The notes under the pieces were generated by a model that was given only the letters and a program-made list of their open reading frames with translations, made no database searches and was not told the origin of the DNA. This document shows positions 1 to 7,450 of a stretch of DNA of 12,122 nt, one piece after another. Location: NCBI GenBank assembly GCA_002451555.1, contig DKCU01000092.1:1-12122 (forward strand). The letters are read 5' to 3'. Source of the DNA: Candidatus Segatella albertsiae (GTDB taxonomy: Bacteria; Bacteroidota; Bacteroidia; Bacteroidales; Bacteroidaceae). The stretch's first letter is position 1; the number at the start of each line of letters is the position of its first letter. The translations under genes were made by a program, and so were the position numbers.

Positions 1-24
1 TATATTAAGAGACACTAGTGATAA

Positions 25-122
25 TATAAAAAGCAAAGAGCGGTTACCTTCACAGGCAGCCGCTCTACATTCAATAGGTATTAGTTTTCTTTAAGGTAAA
101 AAGATTGTATTCAGGATAACGT
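25..122 (-). ncRNA. Candidate small RNA or attenuated leader, read leftward
   Basis: No known RNA family is recognised. On the minus strand a near-consensus Bacteroidetes promoter (156-126) should start transcription at about 118-122. About 55 bases later comes a hairpin (66-37) followed by TTGCTTTTT (36-28). Between promoter and hairpin the only ATG is followed at once by TAG, so nothing is encoded. A transcript of roughly 90-95 nt is therefore predicted. It could be a free-standing small RNA, or the attenuated 5' leader of a leftward gene beyond the left edge. The RNA and its ends are inferred; only the promoter and hairpin sequences are seen. Confidence 0.45.
28..66 (-). terminator. Intrinsic terminator, leftward
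   Basis: The arms AGAGCGG (37-43) and CCGCTCT (60-66) pair, extended by a G-U and an A-U pair. After one mismatch a second 3-bp helix closes a TCAC loop. On the minus strand the hairpin is followed by a T-rich tail (36-28, TTGCTTTTT). On the plus strand it is followed by ACATTCAAT, so leftward termination fits better. It might also end a rightward gene lying left of the window. Confidence 0.55.
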
Positions 123-124
123 TT

Positions 125-156
125 GCAAAGATAATGAAATAATTTGGAAACACAAA
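125..156 (-). promoter_or_regulatory. Leftward Bacteroidetes-type promoter
   Basis: On the minus strand, TTTG (156-153), a 19-base spacer and TATCTTTGC (133-125) match the primary sigma factor consensus TTTG-N19-21-TAnnTTTG. It diverges from the lipoprotein promoter at 203-235, with about 45 bases of A/T-rich DNA between the two upstream elements. Confidence 0.6.
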
Positions 157-202
157 ACATTTTTCCTCTTTTTTTATAAAAAATATTTTTTTTGTTGTTT
201 TG

Positions 203-235
203 TTTGGTGGTTACAAAAATATTTTGTATATTTGC
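203..235 (+). promoter_or_regulatory. Promoter of the fimbrial-type lipoprotein gene
   Basis: TTTG (203-206), a 20-base spacer and TATATTTGC (227-235) match the Bacteroidetes consensus exactly. The start is expected near 240, giving a leader of about 78 bases before the ATG at 319. T- and A-rich tracts lie just upstream (160-200). Confidence 0.75.
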
Positions 236-249
236 GGCGTAAAAGCGAA

Positions 250-287
250 AACTACGTTAGGTTTATTCCTTTGTAGTTATTCTAACG
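250..287 (+). promoter_or_regulatory. Interleaved inverted repeats in a 5' leader
   Basis: Two inverted repeats interleave in the order A-B-A'-B'. AACTAC (250-255) pairs with GTAGTT (273-278), and CGTTAG (255-260) pairs with CTAACG (282-287). The RNA could form either of two exclusive hairpins or, less easily because no bases separate A from B, a pseudoknot. The element lies within the first 50 bases of the predicted mRNA. A regulatory role is inference. Confidence 0.35.
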
Positions 288-318
288 GACATTTTAATTA
301 TAATTTAAATTTTTAATT

Positions 319-1299
319 ATGAAAAAATTTATGAAAATGCTATCAATGGCATTGGTATTTGCAAGTATGTGTGCATGTTCCGGTGGTGAGGCAATGATGC
401 CTACAGCACAAGTTGAAAACTCAAGTGTTCAGCTTATCTTTTTCCAATCCAAATTGGAAAAATTTGATGAACCTTCTGTGGAATCTAAATCTATCTCTTC
501 CTCTGTGATGACACGAGCGGATGAGGATGGGGCAGGAGGTGATGCGGCGAATAACTTAAAATCGTCGTTTACACGTCTAGACATCTCCATCATACCTATA
601 GGACAAGTTGATGACAAAACTTATGTTTTCCATCAGAAAAGCTCAGACGAAAATTTTGGAAAACTTGATTTGCGTTTGCCTATAGGTGATTATAAAATGA
701 TAGCTGTTGCAAGCAATGCTACTTCTCAAGTCGAGATTTCGTCAGCTACTCTGGCAACATTCCCAGATGATTTCCCTACTGATATGGCTTATATTTGCAA
801 GGATTTGTCTGTAAAAAGTGGTGTCAATTCCGTAAACTGTTCTATGCAGCGTTCTGTCAGCAAGCTTTCTTTCGTCTCATCTGATGTGATTACTAAAGAA
901 GTTTCTAAAATAGAGATTTCGTACACGGGAAAAATATCCAAGTCTTTTAGTCCAACTACTGGTCTTGGCGTGATGGGGCAGGAGGAAGTTTCTACACTTA
1001 CGAGAACATGGAATGTCACAGATGCCAATAGACCTAATAATGTGGTGTTGTTTGCAACATTCCTATTCTTGCAGTTGGATGAGACGGCTATACAGGCGGA
1101 TGTCAAGGTTTATAATAGAAAAGGTAATGTAATGAAGTCTCTTCATTTTGATAATGTTGTTTTAAAAAACAATTATATTACTACCTATACAGGACCTCTC
1201 TTTACTTCTGGAACTTCCTTTGAATTTGTCTTTACGAATAAAAACATGACATCTTCTGGTTCAGATAAGAAGTTTGATGACGAAGGAAATTTGCGGTAA
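319..1299 (+). CDS. FimB/Mfa2-like fimbrial-type lipoprotein
   Basis: Predicted outer-membrane lipoprotein of the FimB/Mfa2 (fimbrillin-associated anchor) kind. Known members anchor or cap surface fimbriae built from FimA/Mfa1-type subunits. Residues 1-19 form a lipoprotein signal (Lys-rich start, hydrophobic stretch) with Cys20 as the likely lipidated residue (MCAC; Ala at -1). The mature start, CSGGE, has only a weak acidic surface-export signal. Family-like segments are an LRLPIGDYKMIAVAS stretch (118-132), the MQRSVSKLSF segment (176-185) that usually opens the second domain, and NNYITTYTGPLF (284-295). The length of 326 residues suits the family. The low-complexity linker at 51-80 contains MTRA. 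The gene is monocistronic, between its own promoter (203-235) and a terminator (1339-1390), and no fimbrillin gene is in the window. There is no Shine-Dalgarno sequence; the ATG follows an A/T-rich leader. The family call rests on pattern recognition, so another fimbrillin-like lipoprotein is possible. Confidence 0.75.
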   Translation: MKKFMKMLSMALVFASMCACSGGEAMMPTAQVENSSVQLIFFQSKLEKFDEPSVESKSISSSVMTRADEDGAGGDAANNLKSSFTRLDISIIPIGQVDDKTYVFHQKSSDENFGKLDLRLPIGDYKMIAVASNATSQVEISSATLATFPDDFPTDMAYICKDLSVKSGVNSVNCSMQRSVSKLSFVSSDVITKEVSKIEISYTGKISKSFSPTTGLGVMGQEEVSTLTRTWNVTDANRPNNVVLFATFLFLQLDETAIQADVKVYNRKGNVMKSLHFDNVVLKNNYITTYTGPLFTSGTSFEFVFTNKNMTSSGSDKKFDDEGNLR

Positions 1300-1338
1300 T
1301 TCATAAAATTTATATTCTATGAATTCTAAGTAAGTAAA

Positions 1339-1390
1339 GAGGATGTGTCATAAGGCCGGATAGCTATATGTGACACACCCTCTTTTTTGT
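1339..1390 (+). terminator. Strong intrinsic terminator after the lipoprotein gene
   Basis: GAGG-A-TGTGTCA (1339-1350) pairs with TGACACA-C-CCTC (1371-1382), a stem with one A-C mismatch, extendable by a U-G and an A-U pair. A run of six T follows (1383-1388). In the leftward direction the tail is only TTTACTTAC, so it may stop tamB transcripts from the other side weakly. Confidence 0.85.
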
Positions 1391-1419
1391 TTTTTATTTA
1401 TAGACTTGTTTATTGCTTT

Positions 1420-4400
1420 TTATTTTGCTGTTTTTCTTTTTTTCTTCTTGATGCCGAATAAGTCGTGGATTCCATTGAAATCTTTCTTCATGATGAGGCC
1501 GATACCTTGTGTGTTCAAGCTATTCTTAGTGAAGTAACGGTCGTTCGTTTGGTTGTACATTCTGATAGACAAGTTACCATTGGGGAATATGAGATACCTA
1601 AGGTCAAAATCACCGATGAAACTTTGGGTTGCATTGGCGTTGTCTCGATAGCCAAATTGACCGTTGAAAAGCAGCCTGTTGTTAAATAATCTTCCACTGA
1701 ATATTCCTTCATACTCTGCATTGTTGAAGCCTTCATCACCCGTTGAAATGTTGGCACCAAAGTTCCATTCTTTACTTTTTGCAAGATTGGAAAGGACGGT
1801 GTTGATTTGCTGTGAAATGGTCCCACTTAATAGACTTTGCATAGCTAGTGAGGTTTGGCTTTGTTGTGCTGCATCCTCGCTAGCTTGGTTGTTCTTGGTC
1901 TGAGCGTAGAACCTACCTATACCTAACAGGTAGAGTACTTGCTGGTTCATCTCTTCTTGAGAGTTGATGATAGAGTATATCATCTGTTTGGCATCGCTGT
2001 TCACTGTTGGTAAATCCATAGAGAAATCTACTTTTGGGGAACTTGGTGTTCCTTGTATGTTCATTAGGCAATCCACTCGGATATTGTTGCTTGAAAAAGA
2101 TTGTCCGATGTTCAAATCGCTTAGTGGTACGCCATTTACAATGTATTTGGCTTGTAGGTTGATCGGAGCATTGTATGGGTTGCCTCCGAAATTAATTGTT
2201 CCTCCAGGCATGAACTCAAAGTCTTTCTTGATGATGTTTTGAATCGTCAACTTATATACACCATGATCTACGATGTAGTTCCCAAACATATCAAAAGCCC
2301 CTTTATTAAAGTAATTTGCTCTGATAACTCCATTGCCGTTTAGCGTGATATAGTCTCCGGATTGCTCATCCATTAGGAGTTTGAGTGTAAGATTGGGATT
2401 TGTATTTACTAGGAAATTTATCTTCATGTCCGAGATAATGTCATTATCGTTATCTTTGGATTCCTTTGCTGTTTCCTGAAAAAAAGGTTTCTCCCAGTCT
2501 GGAGTTATATCATGCCAATGGATGAAACTTTTGTCACCAATTGCCTCTGGACTCGCCACGTTATATACAAATATGGAACCTGGCTCAGGTGTAGCGTCGA
2601 TGTCAATGATTGTCTCACCGCTTTTTCCGTGTATGCCAACATCGCCTGTTGCATAAACTGTACCATAGAATGTATTGTCGCCAAACTCATGTGTGTCGTA
2701 TCCTAGAAAGTTATATGCCTTTAAGTTGAGATCGTAACTCAATTTAGTAAGGTGTTTGTGGTGTATGCCACCTTTTACGATTGCGATGTGTTTATTGCGA
2801 TCGTATATGGTGTCGTTTTCCAAAAGAATGTCATCAGGTATGGCATGAGCCTTCAGACAATCGAAATGATAGTCCGTTCCCAATTGCTTCATGTGTATTT
2901 TTCCACTAACTTCTATGTCACCAACAAGGTTGATTTCTTTTAGGTCGCCCACGACATTGATTTTACCTCTGGCTTGGGCTTGGATGTTGTCCATGAAGCT
3001 GCCGCAGAAACTTTCAAGAAATTTCATGTTGGTGCCATCTGCCGTGATGCCTAAGTCGATATAGTTGCGTTTGGGTGAAACGTAGCCATCAATATAAGTT
3101 CTTTTATTGCTTTGCTCTTCAGCTGTTGCCTTGATGTCTATTTGTTCTTTTTCTTTGTCATAATTTACTAGGGCGTGTAGGATGCCTAAAGGACCTTCTT
3201 CAAACAAAAAATCGTTGATGTCAAGTTTTGCGTAGGCATCGGGGTCGTGGAAGATAGACTTGACTACGGCTTTTCCTGTGGCTTTACCTGCAAAATTCAC
3301 AGAGTGAAAATTGATGAGGTCCAGAATATAGGCAACGTCCACGTCTTTTATGTCGGCAACGATGGAGTCTTCCTTATTGGGTGTTGCTTTCCCGCTAATA
3401 AAGATGTGCTGGTTGCCATGTCTGACCGTAAAGTTATCTATGGCTAAATTGTTTTTGCTATATGATATTGTAGAAGCAGCAACATCCCATTTTGTATCGC
3501 CCAACATCACATTGGAGGGTTTCACTTTTGTCACAATATAGGGTATGCCTTGGGTATTCTTTGTGAACTTTGTAATAGCATCTAGGGTACCATGGATAGG
3601 TAACTTTTTAGAGTTGTTGGTATATTGGATGAGTGTTGAGAGCTCATTGTTGGCTGCCATTGCGTTTATTTGATAGCTAGGAGCTTTTTCGTATGGCAAT
3701 CCTTGGCTCAGACAGGCATTCAACTGAAGACAGTTGTTATGAGTCATAAGCTCAATGTTGGCATTATGGAAAGTTTTGCCATTGTAGCTGAACAATGGTG
3801 CCTTAACAAGCATATTGATTTCTTTCGAAAGTCCAGATATGTTGCCATTAATATGTATTGGTGAACTGATGGTTAACGGAATGCCTAACATCCTGTTGAG
3901 GGGTTCTACAGAATAAATATTACCCTGCAGGGTGAAATCGTTGTTGGCTTTCACCTTGCTCTTTTTGATGCCTGGGAATGTTGGTAGCTTGTCTGCTATC
4001 ATGTTTTGTATGTTTGCGTACAAATTAGTAATGTCATATTGCCCGCGAGTGTGCAAATCTGCAAATGGTGCCTCTATATCGATATAGCTATCCTTGTCTT
4101 TGTTGTTAGTACTTATCGTAATGTTATCTAAACTGTAGGTCTTATCATTGGCTTTAATTCCTATAATGGAAGGCAGGAAATGTTGGATATAAGCTTCAAG
4201 AGCATATTTTTTCAATCGGGTTGCATAGTCACCTTCTATCTTGACCTTTATATTTGGGTCGTTGATTGAGGCGGTACCTTTTACTAAGCCATGGCTATAG
4301 ATGCCGTCTAATTTGATGTTGCAGTAATTGTAGCGATTGTAGCCAAACTTATTGATTTCACCCTTAACGACAAGGTGTTTTTTATTTCCTTTTACGTCTA

Positions 4401-5751
4401 GTGTAGCTGCTATTTCTCCAAAGTTTTTATTTGCCAAAATTTTGTTGAGTAAAATACCTTTGGTGTCAATAAAAGCATACATGGTTTCACCAGCTTTTTC
4501 TAATTCTATATTGGCATCTCCTGCATCTGTTTCCAACTTCCCTTTTGATGAGATATTCTTACCCCATCCATGAATGTTGCCTATATAATGTATGTTGCCG
4601 AGTCGTTTTACTTCCATAGGAATATTGATCTGTTTCCCTAAGTTATCAGAGATGAAACGAATGCTCTCTTCGGTGACATTGAGGTTGTCAATGTGCGCAT
4701 TCCATTTCATTTTGTCCTTGTTGTTCCAATTGCTGACACTACCTTTAGCTTGTAGATTAATGCTACCGCTGCCTGTTCTGAAGTTGGTATCCATGCAATG
4801 AATGGAATTTGCCGAGCCGATAAACTTGCTGCTAAAGAATATGGCATCGTCGAAATGATTAAACATAGGTATGAGACAAGCGATGTCCGAAAGTGTGATT
4901 TTAGACTGTTCGATGCTACCTTTATATGTCAACGAAGATGTATCTAATTTACCATTCTTCATCTGGTAGTTGGCATGTATGTCACCCAAAGTAATGTCTG
5001 AGTTCGGTAACTGTAACTCAAAGTCCTTCAATATGGCTTCTTGCTTGTTTGCTTTCAATTTAAATGCTAATGACGAGAGTTGAAGTTTTGATTTATCTTG
5101 TAACTCTAACTTTTTAATATTCAAATCAATGGAATTGTCTGTGATGTGGTTGAGAATTATGTGGGTAGAAAGATTTGATATGTTTATATGTGATGTAGAA
5201 AACAAATCAGGATCTTCCTTTATGTATCTTTTATTGTATTTAATGGATCCATGCCGAATAATGATGCTACCAATATGCAAATCAATAGGGGTATGTTGGG
5301 TCGTGTCTTTGGATGCCAAAGAGTCCAAAACGAACTGATAGTTGGGCTTGCTTATGGCTGTTTGCTGGTATAAGTTAGCTTTCAATCCGAAGAGCTGGGC
5401 TGATGCCACCGAGATTTTGTTGTTCAAGAGGGGTATGATGTTGATTTTTGTGGAGATACGAGATGCATACAATAAGCTATCTCCTCGTTGATCGTACATT
5501 TGTATGTCATCAATGATGAGGCGATTGAAAAAACCAAGGTCGATGCTTCCTACTGAAACTTTTGTGCCAAACTTTTTTGCAAGAGCTGTTGCGACCTCAG
5601 TGCCAAGAAAATGCTGTATTGGTGGCATGTGCATCAATACAACTAGTGAAATGTAGCCCACTAGGAGCGTCCAAATGATTCCGTTTATTATATGCTTAAT
5701 TTTTTTCAAAGTAAAATATCTTTTTTGCTCTCTAATTTGTAAACTAGACAT
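1420..5751 (-). CDS. tamB: TamB-like translocation/assembly module protein (DUF490)
   Basis: Large envelope protein of the TamB/AsmA-like group. In proteobacteria TamB is anchored in the inner membrane, spans the periplasm as a hydrophobic-lined beta structure, and works with the Omp85 protein TamA in outer-membrane protein or phospholipid transport. The product here is 1443 residues. It has a basic N-terminus, one membrane helix at about 18-40, then more than 1000 residues of repetitive beta-strand-type sequence. A C-terminal DUF490/TamB domain lies at about 1135-1430, with segments such as GNGVIRANYF, FGGNPYNAPINLQAKY and FNNRLLFNGQFGYRD, and a Lys-rich tail ends the protein. The ATG at 5751 is preferred over the in-frame one at 5856. 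It places a basic segment and helix at the N-terminus, and the longer form would read through the probable promoter. Family members in Bacteroidetes are of similar size. No tamA-like gene is in the window. Coding DNA is AT-rich, unlike nqr. Confidence 0.85.
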   Translation of the reverse strand: MSSLQIREQKRYFTLKKIKHIINGIIWTLLVGYISLVVLMHMPPIQHFLGTEVATALAKKFGTKVSVGSIDLGFFNRLIIDDIQMYDQRGDSLLYASRISTKINIIPLLNNKISVASAQLFGLKANLYQQTAISKPNYQFVLDSLASKDTTQHTPIDLHIGSIIIRHGSIKYNKRYIKEDPDLFSTSHINISNLSTHIILNHITDNSIDLNIKKLELQDKSKLQLSSLAFKLKANKQEAILKDFELQLPNSDITLGDIHANYQMKNGKLDTSSLTYKGSIEQSKITLSDIACLIPMFNHFDDAIFFSSKFIGSANSIHCMDTNFRTGSGSINLQAKGSVSNWNNKDKMKWNAHIDNLNVTEESIRFISDNLGKQINIPMEVKRLGNIHYIGNIHGWGKNISSKGKLETDAGDANIELEKAGETMYAFIDTKGILLNKILANKNFGEIAATLDVKGNKKHLVVKGEINKFGYNRYNYCNIKLDGIYSHGLVKGTASINDPNIKVKIEGDYATRLKKYALEAYIQHFLPSIIGIKANDKTYSLDNITISTNNKDKDSYIDIEAPFADLHTRGQYDITNLYANIQNMIADKLPTFPGIKKSKVKANNDFTLQGNIYSVEPLNRMLGIPLTISSPIHINGNISGLSKEINMLVKAPLFSYNGKTFHNANIELMTHNNCLQLNACLSQGLPYEKAPSYQINAMAANNELSTLIQYTNNSKKLPIHGTLDAITKFTKNTQGIPYIVTKVKPSNVMLGDTKWDVAASTISYSKNNLAIDNFTVRHGNQHIFISGKATPNKEDSIVADIKDVDVAYILDLINFHSVNFAGKATGKAVVKSIFHDPDAYAKLDINDFLFEEGPLGILHALVNYDKEKEQIDIKATAEEQSNKRTYIDGYVSPKRNYIDLGITADGTNMKFLESFCGSFMDNIQAQARGKINVVGDLKEINLVGDIEVSGKIHMKQLGTDYHFDCLKAHAIPDDILLENDTIYDRNKHIAIVKGGIHHKHLTKLSYDLNLKAYNFLGYDTHEFGDNTFYGTVYATGDVGIHGKSGETIIDIDATPEPGSIFVYNVASPEAIGDKSFIHWHDITPDWEKPFFQETAKESKDNDNDIISDMKINFLVNTNPNLTLKLLMDEQSGDYITLNGNGVIRANYFNKGAFDMFGNYIVDHGVYKLTIQNIIKKDFEFMPGGTINFGGNPYNAPINLQAKYIVNGVPLSDLNIGQSFSSNNIRVDCLMNIQGTPSSPKVDFSMDLPTVNSDAKQMIYSIINSQEEMNQQVLYLLGIGRFYAQTKNNQASEDAAQQSQTSLAMQSLLSGTISQQINTVLSNLAKSKEWNFGANISTGDEGFNNAEYEGIFSGRLFNNRLLFNGQFGYRDNANATQSFIGDFDLRYLIFPNGNLSIRMYNQTNDRYFTKNSLNTQGIGLIMKKDFNGIHDLFGIKKKKRKTAK

Positions 5752-5793
5752 GATAATATATAAAGGGAATTTGAAATTTCCTTTGATTTCTTT

Positions 5794-5826
5794 GCAAAAG
5801 TACTGTATTTTTGCGTGAATATCGAA
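5794..5826 (-). promoter_or_regulatory. Probable tamB promoter
   Basis: On the minus strand, TTCG (5826-5823; one mismatch to TTTG), a 20-base spacer and TACTTTTGC (5802-5794) fit the Bacteroidetes consensus. The start would lie near 5788, about 35-40 bases before the chosen tamB ATG, which also supports that start codon. Confidence 0.5.
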
Positions 5827-5843
5827 TAAAAGTATGGATTTTC

Positions 5844-5875
5844 TTTCTTTAATCACATTTTTTTGCTAATTTTGC
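5844..5875 (+). promoter_or_regulatory. Probable nqr operon promoter
   Basis: TTTC (5844-5847; one mismatch), a 19-base spacer and TAATTTTGC (5867-5875) fit the Bacteroidetes consensus. No better TAnnTTTG lies closer to nqrA, so the operon mRNA should carry a leader of about 190 bases. The -7 element is the left half of a 19-base imperfect palindrome (5867-5885, TAATTTTGC-A-GCAAAGTTA), which could be an operator or simply two facing -7 elements. Confidence 0.55.
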
Positions 5876-5939
5876 AGCAAAGTTAGTTAATTCTAGTCAA
5901 AAAAGTCTTTCATGATTCAATTTGAGTGATATTTTGGCT

Positions 5940-5996
5940 ATGGACTGGAATCGGGCCTTTGATTGGAAAATTACTCCTATTAGGCATTTGGGATGA
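5940..5996 (+). CDS. Possible leader mini-ORF 1 of the nqr mRNA (18 aa)
   Basis: An ATG-to-TGA frame in the nqr leader encodes MDWNRAFDWKITPIRHLG, with two Trp in the first nine residues. It has no Shine-Dalgarno sequence, and ORFs of this length arise readily by chance. Its stop overlaps the start of the next mini-ORF as ATGA. Translation is speculative. Confidence 0.15.
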   Translation: MDWNRAFDWKITPIRHLG

Positions 5997-6025
5997 AGAA
6001 TGTTTTTGTAGAGAAAGCAGTTTGA
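5993..6025 (+). CDS. Possible leader mini-ORF 2 of the nqr mRNA (10 aa)
   Basis: It starts inside the stop region of mini-ORF 1 (GGATGA) and encodes MKNVFVEKAV, ending 46 bases before nqrA. The ATGA overlap is typical of translational coupling, but the peptide resembles nothing known to me and may be chance. Confidence 0.13.
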   Translation: MKNVFVEKAV

Positions 6026-6071
6026 TTGATTTAAGGTTAAAAATCATTTTTAATAATATTAATATGTAGTT

Positions 6072-7427
6072 ATGGCAAATGTAATTAAGTTACGTAAAGG
6101 CTTGGACATTAACCTGGCGGGTAAGGCTTCCAAGGATGTAACGCTCAAAGTGGCACAAGTCGGCGAGTATGCCCTCGTCCCTAGTGCTTTCATGGGGGTT
6201 ACTCCTAAGGTGGTTGTACGCGAAGGAGACCGTGTCAATGCCGGAGATGCCTTGTTTGTCAACAAGGCTTGCCCTGAGGTGAAGTTTGCCTCGCCTGTGA
6301 GCGGTGAAGTGACCGCCATAGTGAGAGGAGAGCGCAGAAAGGTACTCAGTGTAAAGGTGGAGGCCGACGCAGTGCAAACCTCTACGGATTTTGGTAAAAA
6401 AAATGTGGATGCATTGGATGGTGAGGCTGTCAAGCAGGCATTGCTTGAGGCTGGTCTATTCGGTTACATCAACCAGTTGCCTTATGCAGTGTCAACAACT
6501 CCAGACACAAAGCCTAAGGCAATTTTCGTTTCCGCACTTCGCGACATGCCGCTCGCTGCCGACTTTGAGGTGGAACTCGCTGGCAATGAGGAGGCTTTCC
6601 AAACAGGTTTGACAGCCTTGAGCAAAATTGCGAAAACTTATCTTGGCGTAGGTGTGGAGCAACACAGTGCTGCCATTGAAGGGGCCAAGAACGTCGACCT
6701 CAATGTCTTTGATGGGCCTTGTCCTGCGGGCAACGTAGGTGTACAGGTCAACAACATCGACCCTGTGAACAAGGGTGAGGTGGTTTGGACTGTTGATCCT
6801 GCCGCAGTCATCTTCTTCGGTCGCTTGTTCCTCACGGGCAAGGTGGATCTCCACAAGAAAGTAGCCGTGGCTGGTAGCGAGATGAAGACTCCAGGCTATG
6901 CGGATGTTTTGGTGGGCACACCTTATAGTGCTTTTGTTGACGATCAGCTGAAAGCCACTGAGCACGTGCGTCTTATCAACGGCAATCCTTTGACAGGCGT
7001 GAAGACAACAACCGATGATTATGTAGGTGGACATACTTCAGAAATCACAGCCATTCCAGAGGGTGACGACAACGACGAGATGCTGGGCTGGATACTTCCA
7101 CGCACCAACCAGTTCTCTATCTCTCGCTCTTATCTCTCTTGGCTCTTCGGCAAGAAGAAGGAGTACGACCTCGATGCCCGCATCAAGGGTGGCGAGCGCC
7201 ACATGATTATGAGCGGCGAGTACGACAAGGTATTGCCAATGGATATCTATGGTGAGTATCTCATCAAGGCCATCATCACGGGCGACATCGACAAGCAGGA
7301 GCAACTCGGCATCTATGAGGTTAGTCCAGAGGACTTTGCTGTAGCTGAGTTCGTGGACAGCTCTAAGCTGGAACTCCAGAAGATTGTTCGCCAGGGATTG
7401 GATACCTTGCGCAAGGAGAATGCGTAA
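6072..7427 (+). CDS. nqrA: Na+-translocating NADH:quinone reductase subunit A
   Basis: Peripheral cytoplasmic subunit of the Na+-pumping NADH:quinone oxidoreductase, linked in other bacteria to quinone binding; it carries no covalent cofactor. The 451 residues match the usual 445-450. The N-terminal MANVIKLRKGLDINLAGKA signature is followed by a lipoyl-like barrel (about 44-100, VREGDRVNAGDALFVNK then PVSGEVTAIVRGERRKV). The conserved C-terminal block covers about 345-430 (SRSYLSWLFGKKKEYDLD, LPMDIYGEYLIKAIITGDID, SPEDFAVAEFVDSSKLE). It is the first gene of the operon, 23 bases ahead of nqrB. There is no Shine-Dalgarno sequence; the ATG follows an A/T-rich leader, and an ATGTAG lies ten bases upstream. 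From here on GC content and C-ending codons rise sharply over the flanking genes, as expected of a highly expressed respiratory operon. Confidence 0.96.
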   Translation: MANVIKLRKGLDINLAGKASKDVTLKVAQVGEYALVPSAFMGVTPKVVVREGDRVNAGDALFVNKACPEVKFASPVSGEVTAIVRGERRKVLSVKVEADAVQTSTDFGKKNVDALDGEAVKQALLEAGLFGYINQLPYAVSTTPDTKPKAIFVSALRDMPLAADFEVELAGNEEAFQTGLTALSKIAKTYLGVGVEQHSAAIEGAKNVDLNVFDGPCPAGNVGVQVNNIDPVNKGEVVWTVDPAAVIFFGRLFLTGKVDLHKKVAVAGSEMKTPGYADVLVGTPYSAFVDDQLKATEHVRLINGNPLTGVKTTTDDYVGGHTSEITAIPEGDDNDEMLGWILPRTNQFSISRSYLSWLFGKKKEYDLDARIKGGERHMIMSGEYDKVLPMDIYGEYLIKAIITGDIDKQEQLGIYEVSPEDFAVAEFVDSSKLELQKIVRQGLDTLRKENA

Positions 7428-7450
7428 TTCTAAAAAATGAATAAATAAAA

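Noticed and set aside
37..240. Invertible (phase-variable) promoter ahead of the fimbrial-type gene
   Set aside because: Such switches are common for Bacteroidetes surface genes, but I see no long inverted repeats flanking the promoter at 203-235 and no recombinase gene nearby.
1465..5338. Many plus-strand ORFs of 60-105 codons antisense to tamB
   Set aside because: They lie entirely within the tamB frame, have low-complexity or unnatural composition, and show no promoters or ribosome sites.
5752..5856. Longer tamB start at 5856, adding 35 residues
   Set aside because: The extension (MIKERKSILLFDIHAK...) would place the membrane helix deep in the protein and read through the predicted tamB promoter. 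The start at 5751 gives a standard N-terminus.
5958..5990. Second nqr promoter (TTTG ... TAGGCATTTG)
   Set aside because: The TA and TTTG are four bases apart instead of two, so it does not fit TAnnTTTG.
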